Assembly: GCA_026014615.1 (NCBI GenBank)
Contig: JAOZHZ010000019.1
Span: 124,001 to 188,000, forward strand
From: Candidatus Bathyarchaeota archaeon
Lineage (GTDB): Archaea > Thermoproteota > Bathyarchaeia > Bathyarchaeales > Bathycorpusculaceae
Length of the DNA: 64,000 bases
Direction: 5' to 3'
Below the pieces are notes generated by a model, which ran no database searches, was not told the origin of the DNA, and worked only from the letters and a program-made list of their open reading frames with translations. Position numbers and translations under genes: made by a program. Shown piece after piece: positions 1 to 8,296 of the stretch (position 1 is the first letter of the stretch; the number at the start of each line of letters is the position of its first letter).

Positions 1-869
1 ATGCCCCTAATGTCTGAGGTTTGGTCGTTAATTATCCACCGTGTCGTTCCAATGGCAACGTTGCCCAAAACCTTGGGGTTTAAGCCGTTAACAACCGCCA
101 AAACCGCCGTCGTCTGGGTACCGCCAGCCATTAACACGGGCACACGCTCCGCCGCACCCAAAACCAAACCCGCAAACGCAGGCATCATCGGGTCACCCAC
201 GCAAGAAACAGCGCCCAATGGGTCATCTTTAAACCCGCCAGCTTCGGCGCCTACAGCTTTCAACCCTTCCTCCACGGTCTTGGTTTTGAGGTCGTGAGGG
301 TTGCTGGGCATGCTGCTACTGACTTTGCCTTCGCCGTTTACACCCATAGCCAACAAAACCCCAAGCGCCGTTGTGGTTCCGCCCGGAATGCTCTCGCCGA
401 CGATGAGGTAATCAACGGATTTTGACAGGATTTGCCCCGCAACTTTAGCCCTTTCCAAAACTTCCGCAGCGTTTTCCACCGCCCTGCCAGTACGAATGTC
501 TTTGCCAGGTTTAGCGCCTAACTCCAGAAACGGAACCTGAGGCAAAACCCGCAAACCAGCATTAACAGGAAGCACCGAAACGTCGGCAAGTTTAAGCGCG
601 GACATGGTGACCAGTGCAGGTGTGGGGATGCCGTCGGGGGTTACGGGGACGCCGTTTATGCATTTGCATTTGCCCAGCAGAAGCAGTTCGATGTCTGCGG
701 GTGGCGTGTAGTCGGTTATTTCGGGGTTGGCTCCTGCGGCTGAGATGCCTGGGATTTTGGCGGTTTCTGTCGTGCCCAAAGTGCACACGAATTGGGGCTG
801 TTTTCCAGTGATTTTTTGGAGGAACTGTTTTCCTTTTTGTTGGTTAAGTGCAAAGATTATGTCGTGCAT
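1..869 (-). CDS. cobT: Nicotinate-nucleotide:dimethylbenzimidazole phosphoribosyltransferase, archaeal CobT family (3' end off window)
   Basis: Translating the minus strand from ATG 869 gives an unbroken frame to the window edge, so the C-terminus is missing. Visible blocks include FVCTLGTTETAKIPGISAAG near the N-terminus, VGESIPGGTTTALGVLLAMG, MPSNPHDLK and VLMAGGTQTTAVLAVV, which fit the archaeal CobT-like family. Family role: makes the alpha-ribazole phosphate part of the cobamide lower ligand from a nicotinate nucleotide and a base. The frame stays open upstream to GTG 932 (27 codons before ATG 869 region), but that would leave only 30 bp to the divergent gene at 963, so ATG 869 is preferred. 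Confidence 0.85.
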   Translation of the reverse strand, partial: MHDIIFALNQQKGKQFLQKITGKQPQFVCTLGTTETAKIPGISAAGANPEITDYTPPADIELLLLGKCKCINGVPVTPDGIPTPALVTMSALKLADVSVLPVNAGLRVLPQVPFLELGAKPGKDIRTGRAVENAAEVLERAKVAGQILSKSVDYLIVGESIPGGTTTALGVLLAMGVNGEGKVSSSMPSNPHDLKTKTVEEGLKAVGAEAGGFKDDPLGAVSCVGDPMMPAFAGLVLGAAERVPVLMAGGTQTTAVLAVVNGLNPKVLGNVAIGTTRWIINDQTSDIRG

Positions 870-962
870 GTTGATTTCTCGCGGGTCAGTGTTATTTGTT
901 GGTGGTGGGGTAACCGATAAAAGCCTTTTCACATGTATTACATACGTAGTGTGGTGGATTGG

Positions 963-1892
963 GTGAAAGTCACAAATGTGCGTTTATCCGAAAAAATCCT
1001 CGCCGACGCCGACCAACTCGCCAACAAACACGGACTCAACCGCTCCGAAATCATACGCCAAGCCCTAACCGTGTATTTGCATCTGGTGGAGAACGTGGGC
1101 ACAATGCTCCGCCCAATCGCTTTTCAGGTAAAACCCGGACAAATCGTGTATCTCCGCCGAGGTGACGTTTCCATTTTGGAGGTTCCGACAGGACACGCCA
1201 TCGTGGTGGGTTCAACATCTTCTGGTGCGGTTGGTTCCAAACCCATGGATGAGGTCAAAGTCAAAGGGCGCGTTTTAGGCAAATTTCTGGCTCGGGTTGC
1301 CTTAATGGACGTGGTCGCCGTTGGCGCGTTCCCAATTTTGCTGTCAGTGACGTTGGGTGTGGAAAAAGAGCCCACAGGACGCGAAATATTAGAAGGCATA
1401 CGCAGCGAAGCCGTCTTCTTAGGATTAGACCCCAACCAAGTCGTCATGGAAAACACCGAAGACAACTTCGCCACAGTACAAACAGGAGCAGGCTTAACAG
1501 TAATTGGATTCGCAAACGAAGCCGATTTACGGCTTGGAAAAACCTTGCCCGGCGATTTGCTGGTTGCAGTGGGTAAACCCAAAGTCGGTGATGAAGTCAT
1601 TCCCGCGGAGGTTCACGGTGAAATCGCTGACCTGCGCAATGTGGTGGCTCTTTCGCAGCGGCGGTACGTGCATGATATTGTGCCTGTGGGTGCTTTGGGC
1701 ATCGCACATGAAGCAAGAATGATGGCTTTCGCTGTAGGAAGACAACTGCAGCTAGCGAAAACCAGTGGGGTAGATTTAGAGAAATCTGCGGGTCCTGCCT
1801 CGGTTGTGCTGGTAACTTTAGATGCGAAACGGCTTGAAGACTTGAACGCGCTGCTTCAAAAACCCGTGACAGTAGTTGGGGAAATCCTCTAA
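963..1892 (+). CDS. Ribbon-helix-helix domain fused to an AIR synthase/PurM-like C-terminal domain
   Basis: The first ~45 residues (VRLSEKILADADQLANKHGL then NRSEIIRQAL) form a ribbon-helix-helix of the CopG/NikR kind. Residues ~60-310 resemble the AIR-synthase/HypE/ThiL C-terminal fold, with glycine-rich strands such as GAGLTVIGFANEADLRLGKT. GTG 963 is preferred over the in-frame ATG at 933 because it starts right at the RHH strand. It diverges from cobT, which makes a link to cobamide assembly or its regulation attractive. PurM-fold proteins include kinases, but the substrate here is unknown. The join of a DNA-binding domain to a metabolic fold is the notable feature. Confidence 0.7.
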   Translation: MKVTNVRLSEKILADADQLANKHGLNRSEIIRQALTVYLHLVENVGTMLRPIAFQVKPGQIVYLRRGDVSILEVPTGHAIVVGSTSSGAVGSKPMDEVKVKGRVLGKFLARVALMDVVAVGAFPILLSVTLGVEKEPTGREILEGIRSEAVFLGLDPNQVVMENTEDNFATVQTGAGLTVIGFANEADLRLGKTLPGDLLVAVGKPKVGDEVIPAEVHGEIADLRNVVALSQRRYVHDIVPVGALGIAHEARMMAFAVGRQLQLAKTSGVDLEKSAGPASVVLVTLDAKRLEDLNALLQKPVTVVGEIL

Positions 1893-1898
1893 ACAAAA

Positions 1899-2033
1899 CT
1901 ATTTTTCAGGCTTGACTTTGGCGGCTTTCTTCCACTCTTTAACCCATTCCTCGTTAGCTTCATCCATAGCTTGCAGAATTTCGTGATCGTCAGAATTTTC
2001 AGGCTTAGCTGCTTGCGGAGTTCTCTTGGGCAT
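1899..2033 (-). CDS. Small hypothetical charged protein, 44 aa
   Basis: A short frame starts at ATG 2033 (MPKRTPQAAKPENSDDHEIL...) and ends in a Lys-rich tail. A purine-rich ribosome-binding site (AGGGGAA) lies directly upstream of the start. The C-terminal half (DEANEEWVKEWKKAAK) should be an amphipathic helix with two Trp residues. It converges with the RHH/AIRS gene. No family recognised; the call rests on the RBS and the protein-like composition. Confidence 0.5.
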   Translation of the reverse strand: MPKRTPQAAKPENSDDHEILQAMDEANEEWVKEWKKAAKVKPEK

Positions 2034-2357
2034 TTCCCCTTCAACTTCCCTTCATAAGTAACGAATAGTTTTACATATAAGGTTTCGGATACACAAACAA
2101 ACACAAACCCCCAACCTCTGTTCAGAAGAGATTTCTGGTTATCCCCCCATTGTGTTCCCTTCTCAGATGTTTTTAGGCTGAAAATTCGCCAATAGCGACC
2201 CCTCCCCCCTCTTTTTTTGCGGCAAACGTTTTGGACCTACCCCCTATCGTTTCTGCATCGATATGATATTAGCATCCAAATAGGCAGGCGTTTTTTCTTC
2301 AACAAACATGTTTTTGAGGTGTCCTGCTGGTGTCTTTTTTATGCCTTGAAGGAGAAT
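2034..2357. other. Non-coding gap holding repeat copy A
   Basis: No credible reading frame was found. The stretch is pyrimidine-rich (CCCCTCCCCCCTCTTTTTTT near 2200-2218) and contains one copy of a 47-bp repeat at 2239-2285 that recurs twice near 35.3 kb. It lies downstream of the rml operon and upstream of the 44-aa gene on the same strand. Confidence 0.6.
2239..2285 (+). repeat. Dispersed 47-bp repeat, copy A
   Basis: It begins ACCCCCTATCGTTTCTGCAT and ends TTAGCATCCAAATAGGC. Copy B at 35262-35308 has the same length and is identical through the first 20 bases and the AATAGGC end. Copy C at 35343-35395 shares the second half. The ends (CCTAT/ATAGG) form a short inverted repeat. All copies are intergenic. 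Confidence 0.75.
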
Positions 2358-3005
2358 TTAGCTTGCATAAAGAATTAACGATTTACTCAAAACCCAAAAA
2401 ATCCTCAAGTTAGCTTTCAGCGTTCCGCCAATTCGAGGGTTACTTCGCCTCGGAGGCGGCGTATAACAGATTTCGCTTATCTTCAACCCATTCTTCTTGG
2501 CTATAATCAGGAACTCAGCGCCAAAAGTTTCGCCAGCCCTAAAAACAAACAAGGGCACGTTTTCTCTTCTGAACGCCCTAAAATTCGAAAAAGAATCCGT
2601 TACGCCCATTAGTTTGCCCAAAGTTTTTGACGCAACCTGCTCTGAGAAGCGGGGAATTTTTGTGCGGGAAGCCACAACAACATCTGATTTGTCCATTTGC
2701 TGCAGTAACTGCGGAATATGTTTGGGGTCGTTTTCCAAGTCCGCGTCTATAGTAACAATCTTGGGGTATTTCGCAAGCCGCATCCCGAAAAGCAACCCTC
2801 TACTTTGTCCTTCACGAGGCTTTGAGACAGCAACATCCGCAAAACGCTTTGCAGCCTCTAAGGTACAATCATCTGAGCTGTCATCTACCACGATAATTTC
2901 GTGCGGGTAGCCCTGAAGCACTTTCCGTATCGCAGCAACTAACCTCTCGATATTCTTTGATTCGTTCCAAGTTGTGGTGACAACAGAAACGCCATCAGCA
3001 GACAT
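2358..3005 (-). CDS. Family 2 glycosyltransferase, dolichol-phosphate-sugar synthase-like
   Basis: A GT-A nucleotide-sugar transferase of ~215 aa. The N-terminal strand VSVVTTTWNESKNIERLV, IIVVDDSSDDCT (nucleotide binding) and IVTIDADLENDPKHIPQLL (DxD-type metal site) are typical. No C-terminal transmembrane segments are present, unlike many DPM-type enzymes, though the C-terminal helix is hydrophobic. ATG 3005 is chosen; an in-frame ATG lies at 3023. It is the last gene of the rhamnose operon, so it may transfer rhamnose or another sugar to a lipid or glycan. Confidence 0.85.
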   Translation of the reverse strand: MSADGVSVVTTTWNESKNIERLVAAIRKVLQGYPHEIIVVDDSSDDCTLEAAKRFADVAVSKPREGQSRGLLFGMRLAKYPKIVTIDADLENDPKHIPQLLQQMDKSDVVVASRTKIPRFSEQVASKTLGKLMGVTDSFSNFRAFRRENVPLFVFRAGETFGAEFLIIAKKNGLKISEICYTPPPRRSNPRIGGTLKANLRIFWVLSKSLILYAS

Positions 3006-3038
3006 CAAAACCGCTCCAAGCAATCAGCAAACGGCAAG

Positions 3039-3932
3039 TTAGATGTGCAGTTGAGTCATTTCGGTTTTAAGTTTTTCCACCGCTTGCTCGATTTTCAAGG
3101 GCTTACTTTTCAGTGTCCTTTGAGCCTTTGCTGTGTTAAGAGATGAGTCTTTGGGACGTTTCGCAGGAAAAGACAGCTCCTTCATTCGTGCAGGCACCAG
3201 CAGTGCTTCATCTAACCCAAACGTCTTCGCAAGTGACAATGCAAAGTCGTATCTGCTTATGCGAGAAGCCCCAGACAAATGATACACACCTGTAAGTCTC
3301 CGCTCCAGCACTTCAAGCGTCATATCAACTAAACTGGTGTTCAGCGTGGGCGAATTGTACTGGTCAACAAAAACCTTGATTTCTTCTTTGTTTTTCAGTT
3401 TGTTTAAAATCCACAGGGCAAAGTTGATTTTCCCCGCTGCTGTTGTCGCCCCATATATGACGCTAGGTCGTGCAATGCAGTAATTGATCAAAGCGCCCTT
3501 GACGGATTCTTCAGCTTTCAGTTTCGTATAAGCATAGTAGTTGATGGGGCTGGGCAAATCAGTTTCTTTGTATCGTCCTTTTTCTCCGTCAAACACGTAA
3601 TCCGTGGATATGTAAAGGAAAAAAGCTTTCGATGCCTCTGCTGCTTGAGCTACGTTTCTGGTGCCTTCAACGTTTATCTTCCAAGCAAGCTCCCTACTCA
3701 AATCGCACTCATCCACGTTAGTCATTGATGCAGCATGCACGACAGCATCAGGTTTGATTTCTGAGATTTCTTTTTCCACTTTCGCTTTTTCTGTTATGTC
3801 AAGTTGAACAGGAACTCCGTGTGCTGCTGAATGCTGATTGTGAACAGCGTAAACCTGATATTGCCTTCCTAGTGCAGTCTCAGCCAATTTTGAACCGTAC
3901 AGTCCGCTGGCGCCCGTGATTAATAGTTTCAT
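3039..3932 (-). CDS. rmlD: dTDP-4-dehydrorhamnose reductase
   Basis: An extended SDR enzyme that reduces dTDP-4-keto-L-rhamnose to dTDP-L-rhamnose, the last step of the pathway. It starts MKLLITGASGLYGSKLAETA (Rossmann GxxGxxG) and has the catalytic YAYTKLKAEE (YxxxK) and the FLYISTDYVFDG block. ATG 3932 overlaps the rmlB stop by four bases, indicating translational coupling; the longer upstream frame to 4019 overlaps rmlB extensively and is rejected. About 297 aa, normal for RmlD. Confidence 0.93.
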   Translation of the reverse strand: MKLLITGASGLYGSKLAETALGRQYQVYAVHNQHSAAHGVPVQLDITEKAKVEKEISEIKPDAVVHAASMTNVDECDLSRELAWKINVEGTRNVAQAAEASKAFFLYISTDYVFDGEKGRYKETDLPSPINYYAYTKLKAEESVKGALINYCIARPSVIYGATTAAGKINFALWILNKLKNKEEIKVFVDQYNSPTLNTSLVDMTLEVLERRLTGVYHLSGASRISRYDFALSLAKTFGLDEALLVPARMKELSFPAKRPKDSSLNTAKAQRTLKSKPLKIEQAVEKLKTEMTQLHI

Positions 3933-4936
3933 CTGGCGACACTTGTTTTCCAAGGAGCCGGCGAAAGAATATCCCTTGTAGCGTAGGGCGCCCAGAACTT
4001 CTCGTTTTCCACATACCACTTAACCGTGGCTTCCAAAGCATCCTCAAACGAAACTTCAGGTTTCCAGCCCAATTGAAACCGCAGCTTTGACGAATCCAAG
4101 CTATACCTGATATCAGGACCTGGGCGATCCTCCACAAACGTAATCAAATCTTCGGGTTTACCAAGCAAAGCAAGAATCCTCTTCACAATCTCGATATTGG
4201 TGGCTTCGTTGTCTGCTGAAACATTGTAAATTTCGCCTGCTTCCCCTTTTTCAAGAACTGCTGCCACCGCAGCGCAGTGGTCCTGCACGTACATCCAGTC
4301 TCGAATGTTAGTGCCTGTGCCATAAACGGGAATGGACAGGTTCTTTAAGGCGCGGATTATGGTTTTCGGGATGAGTTTTTCAGGAAGCTGATGCGCCCCA
4401 AAATTGTTAGTGCACCGCGTAATGGAAACATTCAGCTTATACGTTTTATGATATGCTAACGCAAACATGTCTGCTGACGCTTTTGAAGCCGAGTAAGGGT
4501 TCGATGGGTTAGGTGGGTCTCTCTCCGTGAAAGAACCCTCTACTGCTGTGCCATAAACTTCGTCGGTGGAAACCTGAACCATACGGACATGCAAATTATG
4601 CTTCCGTACGGCATCCAATACAGTGTAGGTTCCGATAGTGTTGTTCTGCACAAACGTGTACGGGTCGCTTATGCTGCGGTCTACATGGGTTTCAGCCGCA
4701 AAGTTAACCACTGCATCCACTTGACTGATAGTTTTGTGCAGCAACGGTATGTTGCAGATGTCCCCTTTTATGAACCTGTAACGTGAATTATCCTCTAAAT
4801 CCTGGACGCTTGCAGGGTTTGAACCTATGCCCATCTTGTCCAAGTTTATTATTTCGTAATCTGGGTACTTGGTAAGTATGTGCCTGCAGAAGTTGCTTCC
4901 TATGAACCCTAACCCGCCAGTAATCAGCAGTTTCAT
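3929..4936 (-). CDS. rmlB: dTDP-glucose 4,6-dehydratase
   Basis: An extended SDR that converts dTDP-glucose to dTDP-4-keto-6-deoxyglucose with bound NAD. It starts MKLLITGGLGFIGSNFCRHI (NAD-binding GxxGxxG), has VQVSTDEVYG, and the catalytic YSASKAS (YxxxK) followed by the TRCTNNFGAHQLPEKLIPK signature. About 335 aa, full length. ATG 4936 is preferred over the ATG at 4945 because it sits at the Rossmann strand; rmlC ends at 4942, so the two genes touch. Confidence 0.95.
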   Translation of the reverse strand: MKLLITGGLGFIGSNFCRHILTKYPDYEIINLDKMGIGSNPASVQDLEDNSRYRFIKGDICNIPLLHKTISQVDAVVNFAAETHVDRSISDPYTFVQNNTIGTYTVLDAVRKHNLHVRMVQVSTDEVYGTAVEGSFTERDPPNPSNPYSASKASADMFALAYHKTYKLNVSITRCTNNFGAHQLPEKLIPKTIIRALKNLSIPVYGTGTNIRDWMYVQDHCAAVAAVLEKGEAGEIYNVSADNEATNIEIVKRILALLGKPEDLITFVEDRPGPDIRYSLDSSKLRFQLGWKPEVSFEDALEATVKWYVENEKFWAPYATRDILSPAPWKTSVAR

Positions 4937-4941
4937 AGCAA

Positions 4942-5445
4942 TCACCTATGCGGAGGGTAATCCCAATCCCAAGACTTTCCAACGCGGGGGTCGTCTGCGT
5001 TGCCGTTCACGGATTGAGGAACCAAACTGGGGTCATCCCATGCTCTGCGTTCCTCGTCGGGGTCTTTGGGGTCATAAAGGTTAGTGGTAAAGTAAATCAG
5101 CATGGCTTGTTCATCACCGATTGCCTTAAAACCATGCCAAAAGTGGCCGGGTACACGAACCAGCTGCAGGTTTTGCCCTGATGAAATAATTTCGTCAAGT
5201 TCGCCGGTTACGTCGTCAAAGATGCAGATTTTGATGGTACCTTTCACGGCTAGGAAGTAGTCTGTTTGCCCCCGTAGATGTCTATGCCAAGCACGGATAT
5301 TCCCTGGGTACGTGACGGAAAGGTTTGCTTGGGCGGCAACGTCATTTCCTAGCAGGTCACTCCAGTCCTTTCGGAAGACCTCAGCAAATGAGCCCCGCTC
5401 ATCATAAATACGTTTTAGAGGTTTAACTACTATTCCTGACAGCAC
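4942..5445 (-). CDS. rmlC: dTDP-4-dehydrorhamnose 3,5-epimerase-like cupin
   Basis: A 167-aa cupin. The block NLSVTYPGNIRAWHRHLRGQ carries the histidine-rich active-site region, and VRVPGHFWHGFKAIGD matches the RmlC jelly roll. Position between rmlA and rmlB supports epimerisation of dTDP-4-keto-6-deoxyglucose. Divergent archaeal members also include other 3,5- or 3-epimerases, so the stereochemistry is inferred from the operon. Confidence 0.88.
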   Translation of the reverse strand: MLSGIVVKPLKRIYDERGSFAEVFRKDWSDLLGNDVAAQANLSVTYPGNIRAWHRHLRGQTDYFLAVKGTIKICIFDDVTGELDEIISSGQNLQLVRVPGHFWHGFKAIGDEQAMLIYFTTNLYDPKDPDEERRAWDDPSLVPQSVNGNADDPRVGKSWDWDYPPHR

Positions 5446-5538
5446 GCTCTTTCACCGTTCCTGACTAAGTACTTGATTAATGTGTAGGCTGTTATTTAAT
5501 TATTTAAGATTTGTATTTCAAGCAAACAGGTTCAGTGC

Positions 5539-6597
5539 TTAGACGTTTACTTCTGAGAAGTCACCGATGTGAAGTTTTATCGTGCTGGCTTTTTTGTTGC
5601 GGCTCACTTTGGCGTTTTTACCTACGAGACTATCCTCTAAACGTTCCACGTTCTCCACGACAACATTCTCCAACAGCACACTGTACTCAAGGTGCGACTG
5701 GATTACGTGGGAGTTGTCGCCAACGCTGGTATAGGGTCCTATGAACGAGTCCTTTACTACAGCGTTTCTGCCAATAACCGAAGGTCCCCTGACTGTGCTG
5801 TTAACTACTTTGGCTCCTTGTGCGATGTTCACGCGCCCTTCAATGGCGCTGTTTTCCACTTCGCCTTCCACGTTTCGTTTGACATATTCGTCGAGGATTT
5901 TCGCGTTCGCCGAGAGGATGTCGTCTTTTTTGCCCGTGTCCAGCCACCAAGAATTTAGGATTTCAGCTTTAACTTTGAAGCCCCTGTTCGCCATTTCCTG
6001 CACAGCATCAGTTATTTCAAGTTCGCCGCGCCAGCTTGGCTTGATGTGCTCTATGGCTTGGTGAACTTTGCTGGAGAACAGGTACGTTCCTATGATGGCA
6101 AGGTTACCCATCGGCGTCTTCGGCTTCTCCACAAGCCTGACTATGGTCCCTTCATTGTCTAGTTGGGCTATGCCGAATCTTGTGGGGTCGTCGACTTCCT
6201 TGAGGATGATGAGGGCGTCGAGGTTTTGGTTTTGGAATTTTTCTACAAAGCCCTTTATGCCCTGTCCCGTCACGTTGTCACCAAGACACATAACAAAAGA
6301 ATCTTCTGTCAAGAAGGGTTGGGCTGTTTTTACGGCGTGTGCTAATCCGAGGGGTTTTTGGGGGATGTAGGCGACGTTGAAGCCCCATTCGGAGCCGTTT
6401 TGGACGTAGTCTTTGACGTTTTGTTGGGTTTCGGGGGCGGTGATTACGCCGACGTTGGTTATGCCTGTTTCTTTGATTTGGTCAAGGACGTAGCCGAGGA
6501 TGGGTTTGTTGGCTACTGGAATAAGCTGCTTTGCACACGTAAACGTTAAGGGGCGCAGGCGGGTACCTTTTCCGCCGCTCAGCACAAGAGCCTTCAT
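5539..6597 (-). CDS. rmlA: Glucose-1-phosphate thymidylyltransferase, long form
   Basis: First gene of the operon; activates glucose-1-phosphate with dTTP. It starts MKALVLSGGKGTRLRPLTFT, the sugar-nucleotidyltransferase loop, followed by KQLIPVANKPIL and SFVMCLGDNV. Residues ~245-350 form a left-handed beta-helix (hexapeptide-like repeats such as VVNSTVRGPSVIGRNAVVKD), the archaeal long-form layout. ATG 6597 is chosen; an in-frame ATG at 6609 would add four residues. A 93-bp gap separates it from rmlC. It diverges from the S19e gene. Confidence 0.92.
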   Translation of the reverse strand: MKALVLSGGKGTRLRPLTFTCAKQLIPVANKPILGYVLDQIKETGITNVGVITAPETQQNVKDYVQNGSEWGFNVAYIPQKPLGLAHAVKTAQPFLTEDSFVMCLGDNVTGQGIKGFVEKFQNQNLDALIILKEVDDPTRFGIAQLDNEGTIVRLVEKPKTPMGNLAIIGTYLFSSKVHQAIEHIKPSWRGELEITDAVQEMANRGFKVKAEILNSWWLDTGKKDDILSANAKILDEYVKRNVEGEVENSAIEGRVNIAQGAKVVNSTVRGPSVIGRNAVVKDSFIGPYTSVGDNSHVIQSHLEYSVLLENVVVENVERLEDSLVGKNAKVSRNKKASTIKLHIGDFSEVNV

Positions 6598-6742
6598 GAT
6601 TACATTCACTAGTTAGTGTTTGTTTATAGTATTGCTTTTTAAGGTTTTAAGCCTAACTTTTAGAGTCGTCTTTGGCTACGGCTTGTTTACAGTCTCGGAA
6701 AACGTTGTTTTTGGATGAAAACGAAGTTTTCTAAGCCCAGAG

Positions 6743-6754
6743 AATATTTATATT
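6743..6754 (+). promoter_or_regulatory. TATA-type promoter for the S19e operon
   Basis: The AT-rich box AATATTTATATT is followed by an initiation zone near 6778 and the S19e TTG start at 6803. The spacing and sequence fit an archaeal TBP/TFB promoter. Confidence 0.6.
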
Positions 6755-6802
6755 AGGCTAGGTTGTCTTACTGCAAGGAATAGCCCAGAAGAGTAGAGAA
6801 TC

Positions 6803-7267
6803 TTGACAACTCCATACGATGTTCCAGTATCCCTATTCATCGAACGTTTAGCTAAATATCTAAAAGAAAACGTCGAGCAAGTCCAGCCTCCAGCGTGGTC
6901 AGCGGTTGCCAAAACAGGCAGTCATGTTGAAAAACAGCCTCAGAACCCCGATTGGTGGTACATCCGAGCCGCAAGCGTACTCCGCAAGGTCTACGTTCAC
7001 GGACCCATCGGGCTGGAAAAACTCCGTAGTGACTACGGTGGAAGGAAAGGTTTCACTGTAAAGCTAAACCATGCATCTAAAGCAGGCGGAAGCAATATCC
7101 GCAAAGTCCTCCAGCAACTTGAAGCTGCTGGAATCATACAGACTACCCGCCCCAAAGGTAGAATCATGGCGCCTAAAGGCAGAAAAATGATGAAGGAAGT
7201 AAGCCAAGACCTTCACAAGGAACTGGTTAAGGCTTCTCCTGAACTTAAGAAGTATCAAGGCGAATAA
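6803..7267 (+). CDS. rps19e: Small ribosomal subunit protein S19e
   Basis: A 154-aa protein with the S19e core NPDWWYIRAASVLRKVYVHG and GPIGLEKLRSDYGGRKG, an all-helical winged fold on the 30S head. It starts with TTG at 6803 (MTTPYDVPVSLFIERLA); no nearer ATG covers the conserved N-terminus. First gene of S19e-PDCD5-L39e-L31e, an arrangement common in archaea. Confidence 0.95.
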   Translation: MTTPYDVPVSLFIERLAKYLKENVEQVQPPAWSAVAKTGSHVEKQPQNPDWWYIRAASVLRKVYVHGPIGLEKLRSDYGGRKGFTVKLNHASKAGGSNIRKVLQQLEAAGIIQTTRPKGRIMAPKGRKMMKEVSQDLHKELVKASPELKKYQGE

Positions 7268-7270
7268 TCA

Positions 7271-7603
7271 ATGTCTGCTGATGAAGAGCTTGAAGCCATC
7301 CGCCGCAAGAAGCTTTCTGCTTATCAGCAGCGAGCGTCCGAAGAGCAAAAGCAAGCTCAAGCCGAAAAGGAAGTTGATGCCCAAAAAGAGGCTCTTCTTA
7401 GGCAGATTTTGTCGCCTGAAGCGCGTCAGCGTCTTACGAACCTTAAGATGGTTAAACGCGACTTCACTGAGCAGTTGGAACTGCAGCTTATACAGTTGGC
7501 GCAGACTGGTAGAGTTCCAATTCCCATGTCTGATGCGCAGCTGAAACAGATATTAATCCAGCTTCAATCTCGGAAGCGGGAAACAAAAATAACAAGGATT
7601 TGA
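7271..7603 (+). CDS. PDCD5-like DNA-binding protein
   Basis: A 110-aa all-helical protein: a charged, Gln/Glu/Lys-rich N-terminal helix ([17 protein letters not shown]), then the triple-helix core [20 protein letters not shown] typical of PDCD5/TFAR19. Family members bind DNA non-specifically; the archaeal role is not settled. It starts three bases after the S19e stop, implying co-translation. Confidence 0.92.
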   Translation: MSADEELEAIRRKKLSAYQQRASEEQKQAQAEKEVDAQKEALLRQILSPEARQRLTNLKMVKRDFTEQLELQLIQLAQTGRVPIPMSDAQLKQILIQLQSRKRETKITRI

Positions 7604-7607
7604 AAGT

Positions 7608-7766
7608 ATGGCGCGAATTAAACCAGCAGCCAAAAAACGAAGACTAGCTAAAGCCGGTAAAGAAACAGAGTCCGTTCCCACATGGGTAATTGCGCGGACA
7701 GATGGCAAAGTTAGAACCAACCCTAAACGCCGCAGAAACTGGCGGACTAGTAAAATAAAGGCGTAG
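7608..7766 (+). CDS. rpl39e: Large ribosomal subunit protein L39e
   Basis: A 52-aa, very basic protein beginning [17 protein letters not shown], with [20 protein letters not shown] and the conserved NWRTSKIK end. L39e lines the 50S exit tunnel. It lies five bases after the PDCD5 gene and 12 bases before L31e. Confidence 0.95.
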   Translation: MARIKPAAKKRRLAKAGKETESVPTWVIARTDGKVRTNPKRRRNWRTSKIKA

Positions 7767-7778
7767 GAGAACCAAGGA

Positions 7779-8255
7779 ATGATTAATGAAATCAAACAGG
7801 AAGAGTTGTCTCAAGAGCCCGTAGCGGAAGCATCTGAAGATAAGCCAGTGGAAGATAACCTGATGGATACTTTAGAGGAAGAAGTTGAAACTGAAGCAGC
7901 CGCAGAGGAAGTTACACCGACCGAAGTCGCACCAAAACCGAAAAAGAAGAAGAAAGGCGAAGAAGAAGATATCGTTGAAGAGAAAACCTACACTGTTCCC
8001 CTCGCTAAAGCTTTGATTATGCCGCCCCGTAAACGTTCCCCTCGCGCTATGCGCATGCTTAAAGCCTACATCATTAAGCACATGAAAATTCCCAGTCGCG
8101 GCGAAGAAGAAGACGAAGAACCTCCGGCTCTAATTATAACTAACGAAGTCAACGAGTACATCTGGGGCAAAGGCGTAGAAAAGCCGCCGCGAAAAATCCG
8201 TGTACGCGCCACAAAAGACAGCGAAGGCAACGTAACGGTACATCTGGCTGAATAA
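7779..8255 (+). CDS. rpl31e: Large ribosomal subunit protein L31e with a long acidic/lysine-rich N-terminal extension
   Basis: The L31e core is residues ~68-158: EKTYTVPLAKALIMPPRKRS, AMRMLKAYIIKHMK, NEVNEYIWGKG and PRKIRVRATKD. It sits at the tunnel exit. Before it lie ~67 residues rich in Glu/Ala with a Lys run (PKPKKKKKGEEEDIVEEK). Typical archaeal L31e is only ~80-100 aa, so the extension is unusual and probably disordered. An ATG within the core is lacking, and the extension is in the same frame from ATG 7779 with good operon spacing. Confidence 0.92.
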   Translation: MINEIKQEELSQEPVAEASEDKPVEDNLMDTLEEEVETEAAAEEVTPTEVAPKPKKKKKGEEEDIVEEKTYTVPLAKALIMPPRKRSPRAMRMLKAYIIKHMKIPSRGEEEDEEPPALIITNEVNEYIWGKGVEKPPRKIRVRATKDSEGNVTVHLAE

Positions 8256-8296
8256 GCAAGCGCTCTTTCACTCCGCATTTATTTTTTCTTTGTTAG
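8256..8296. terminator. T-rich termination zone between convergent genes
   Basis: The 41 bp between the L31e stop and the stop of the convergent regulator include TTTATTTTTTCTTTG, a T-rich tract typical of archaeal intrinsic termination. Read from either strand it is AT-rich. Confidence 0.45.

Noticed and set aside
1-297. Plus-strand frame over the cobT gene
   Set aside because: It is the shadow of CobT; the minus-strand product is clearly recognised.
1124-1600. 158-aa minus-strand frame inside the RHH/AIRS gene
   Set aside because: Shadow frame typical of GC-biased codons opposite a true gene.
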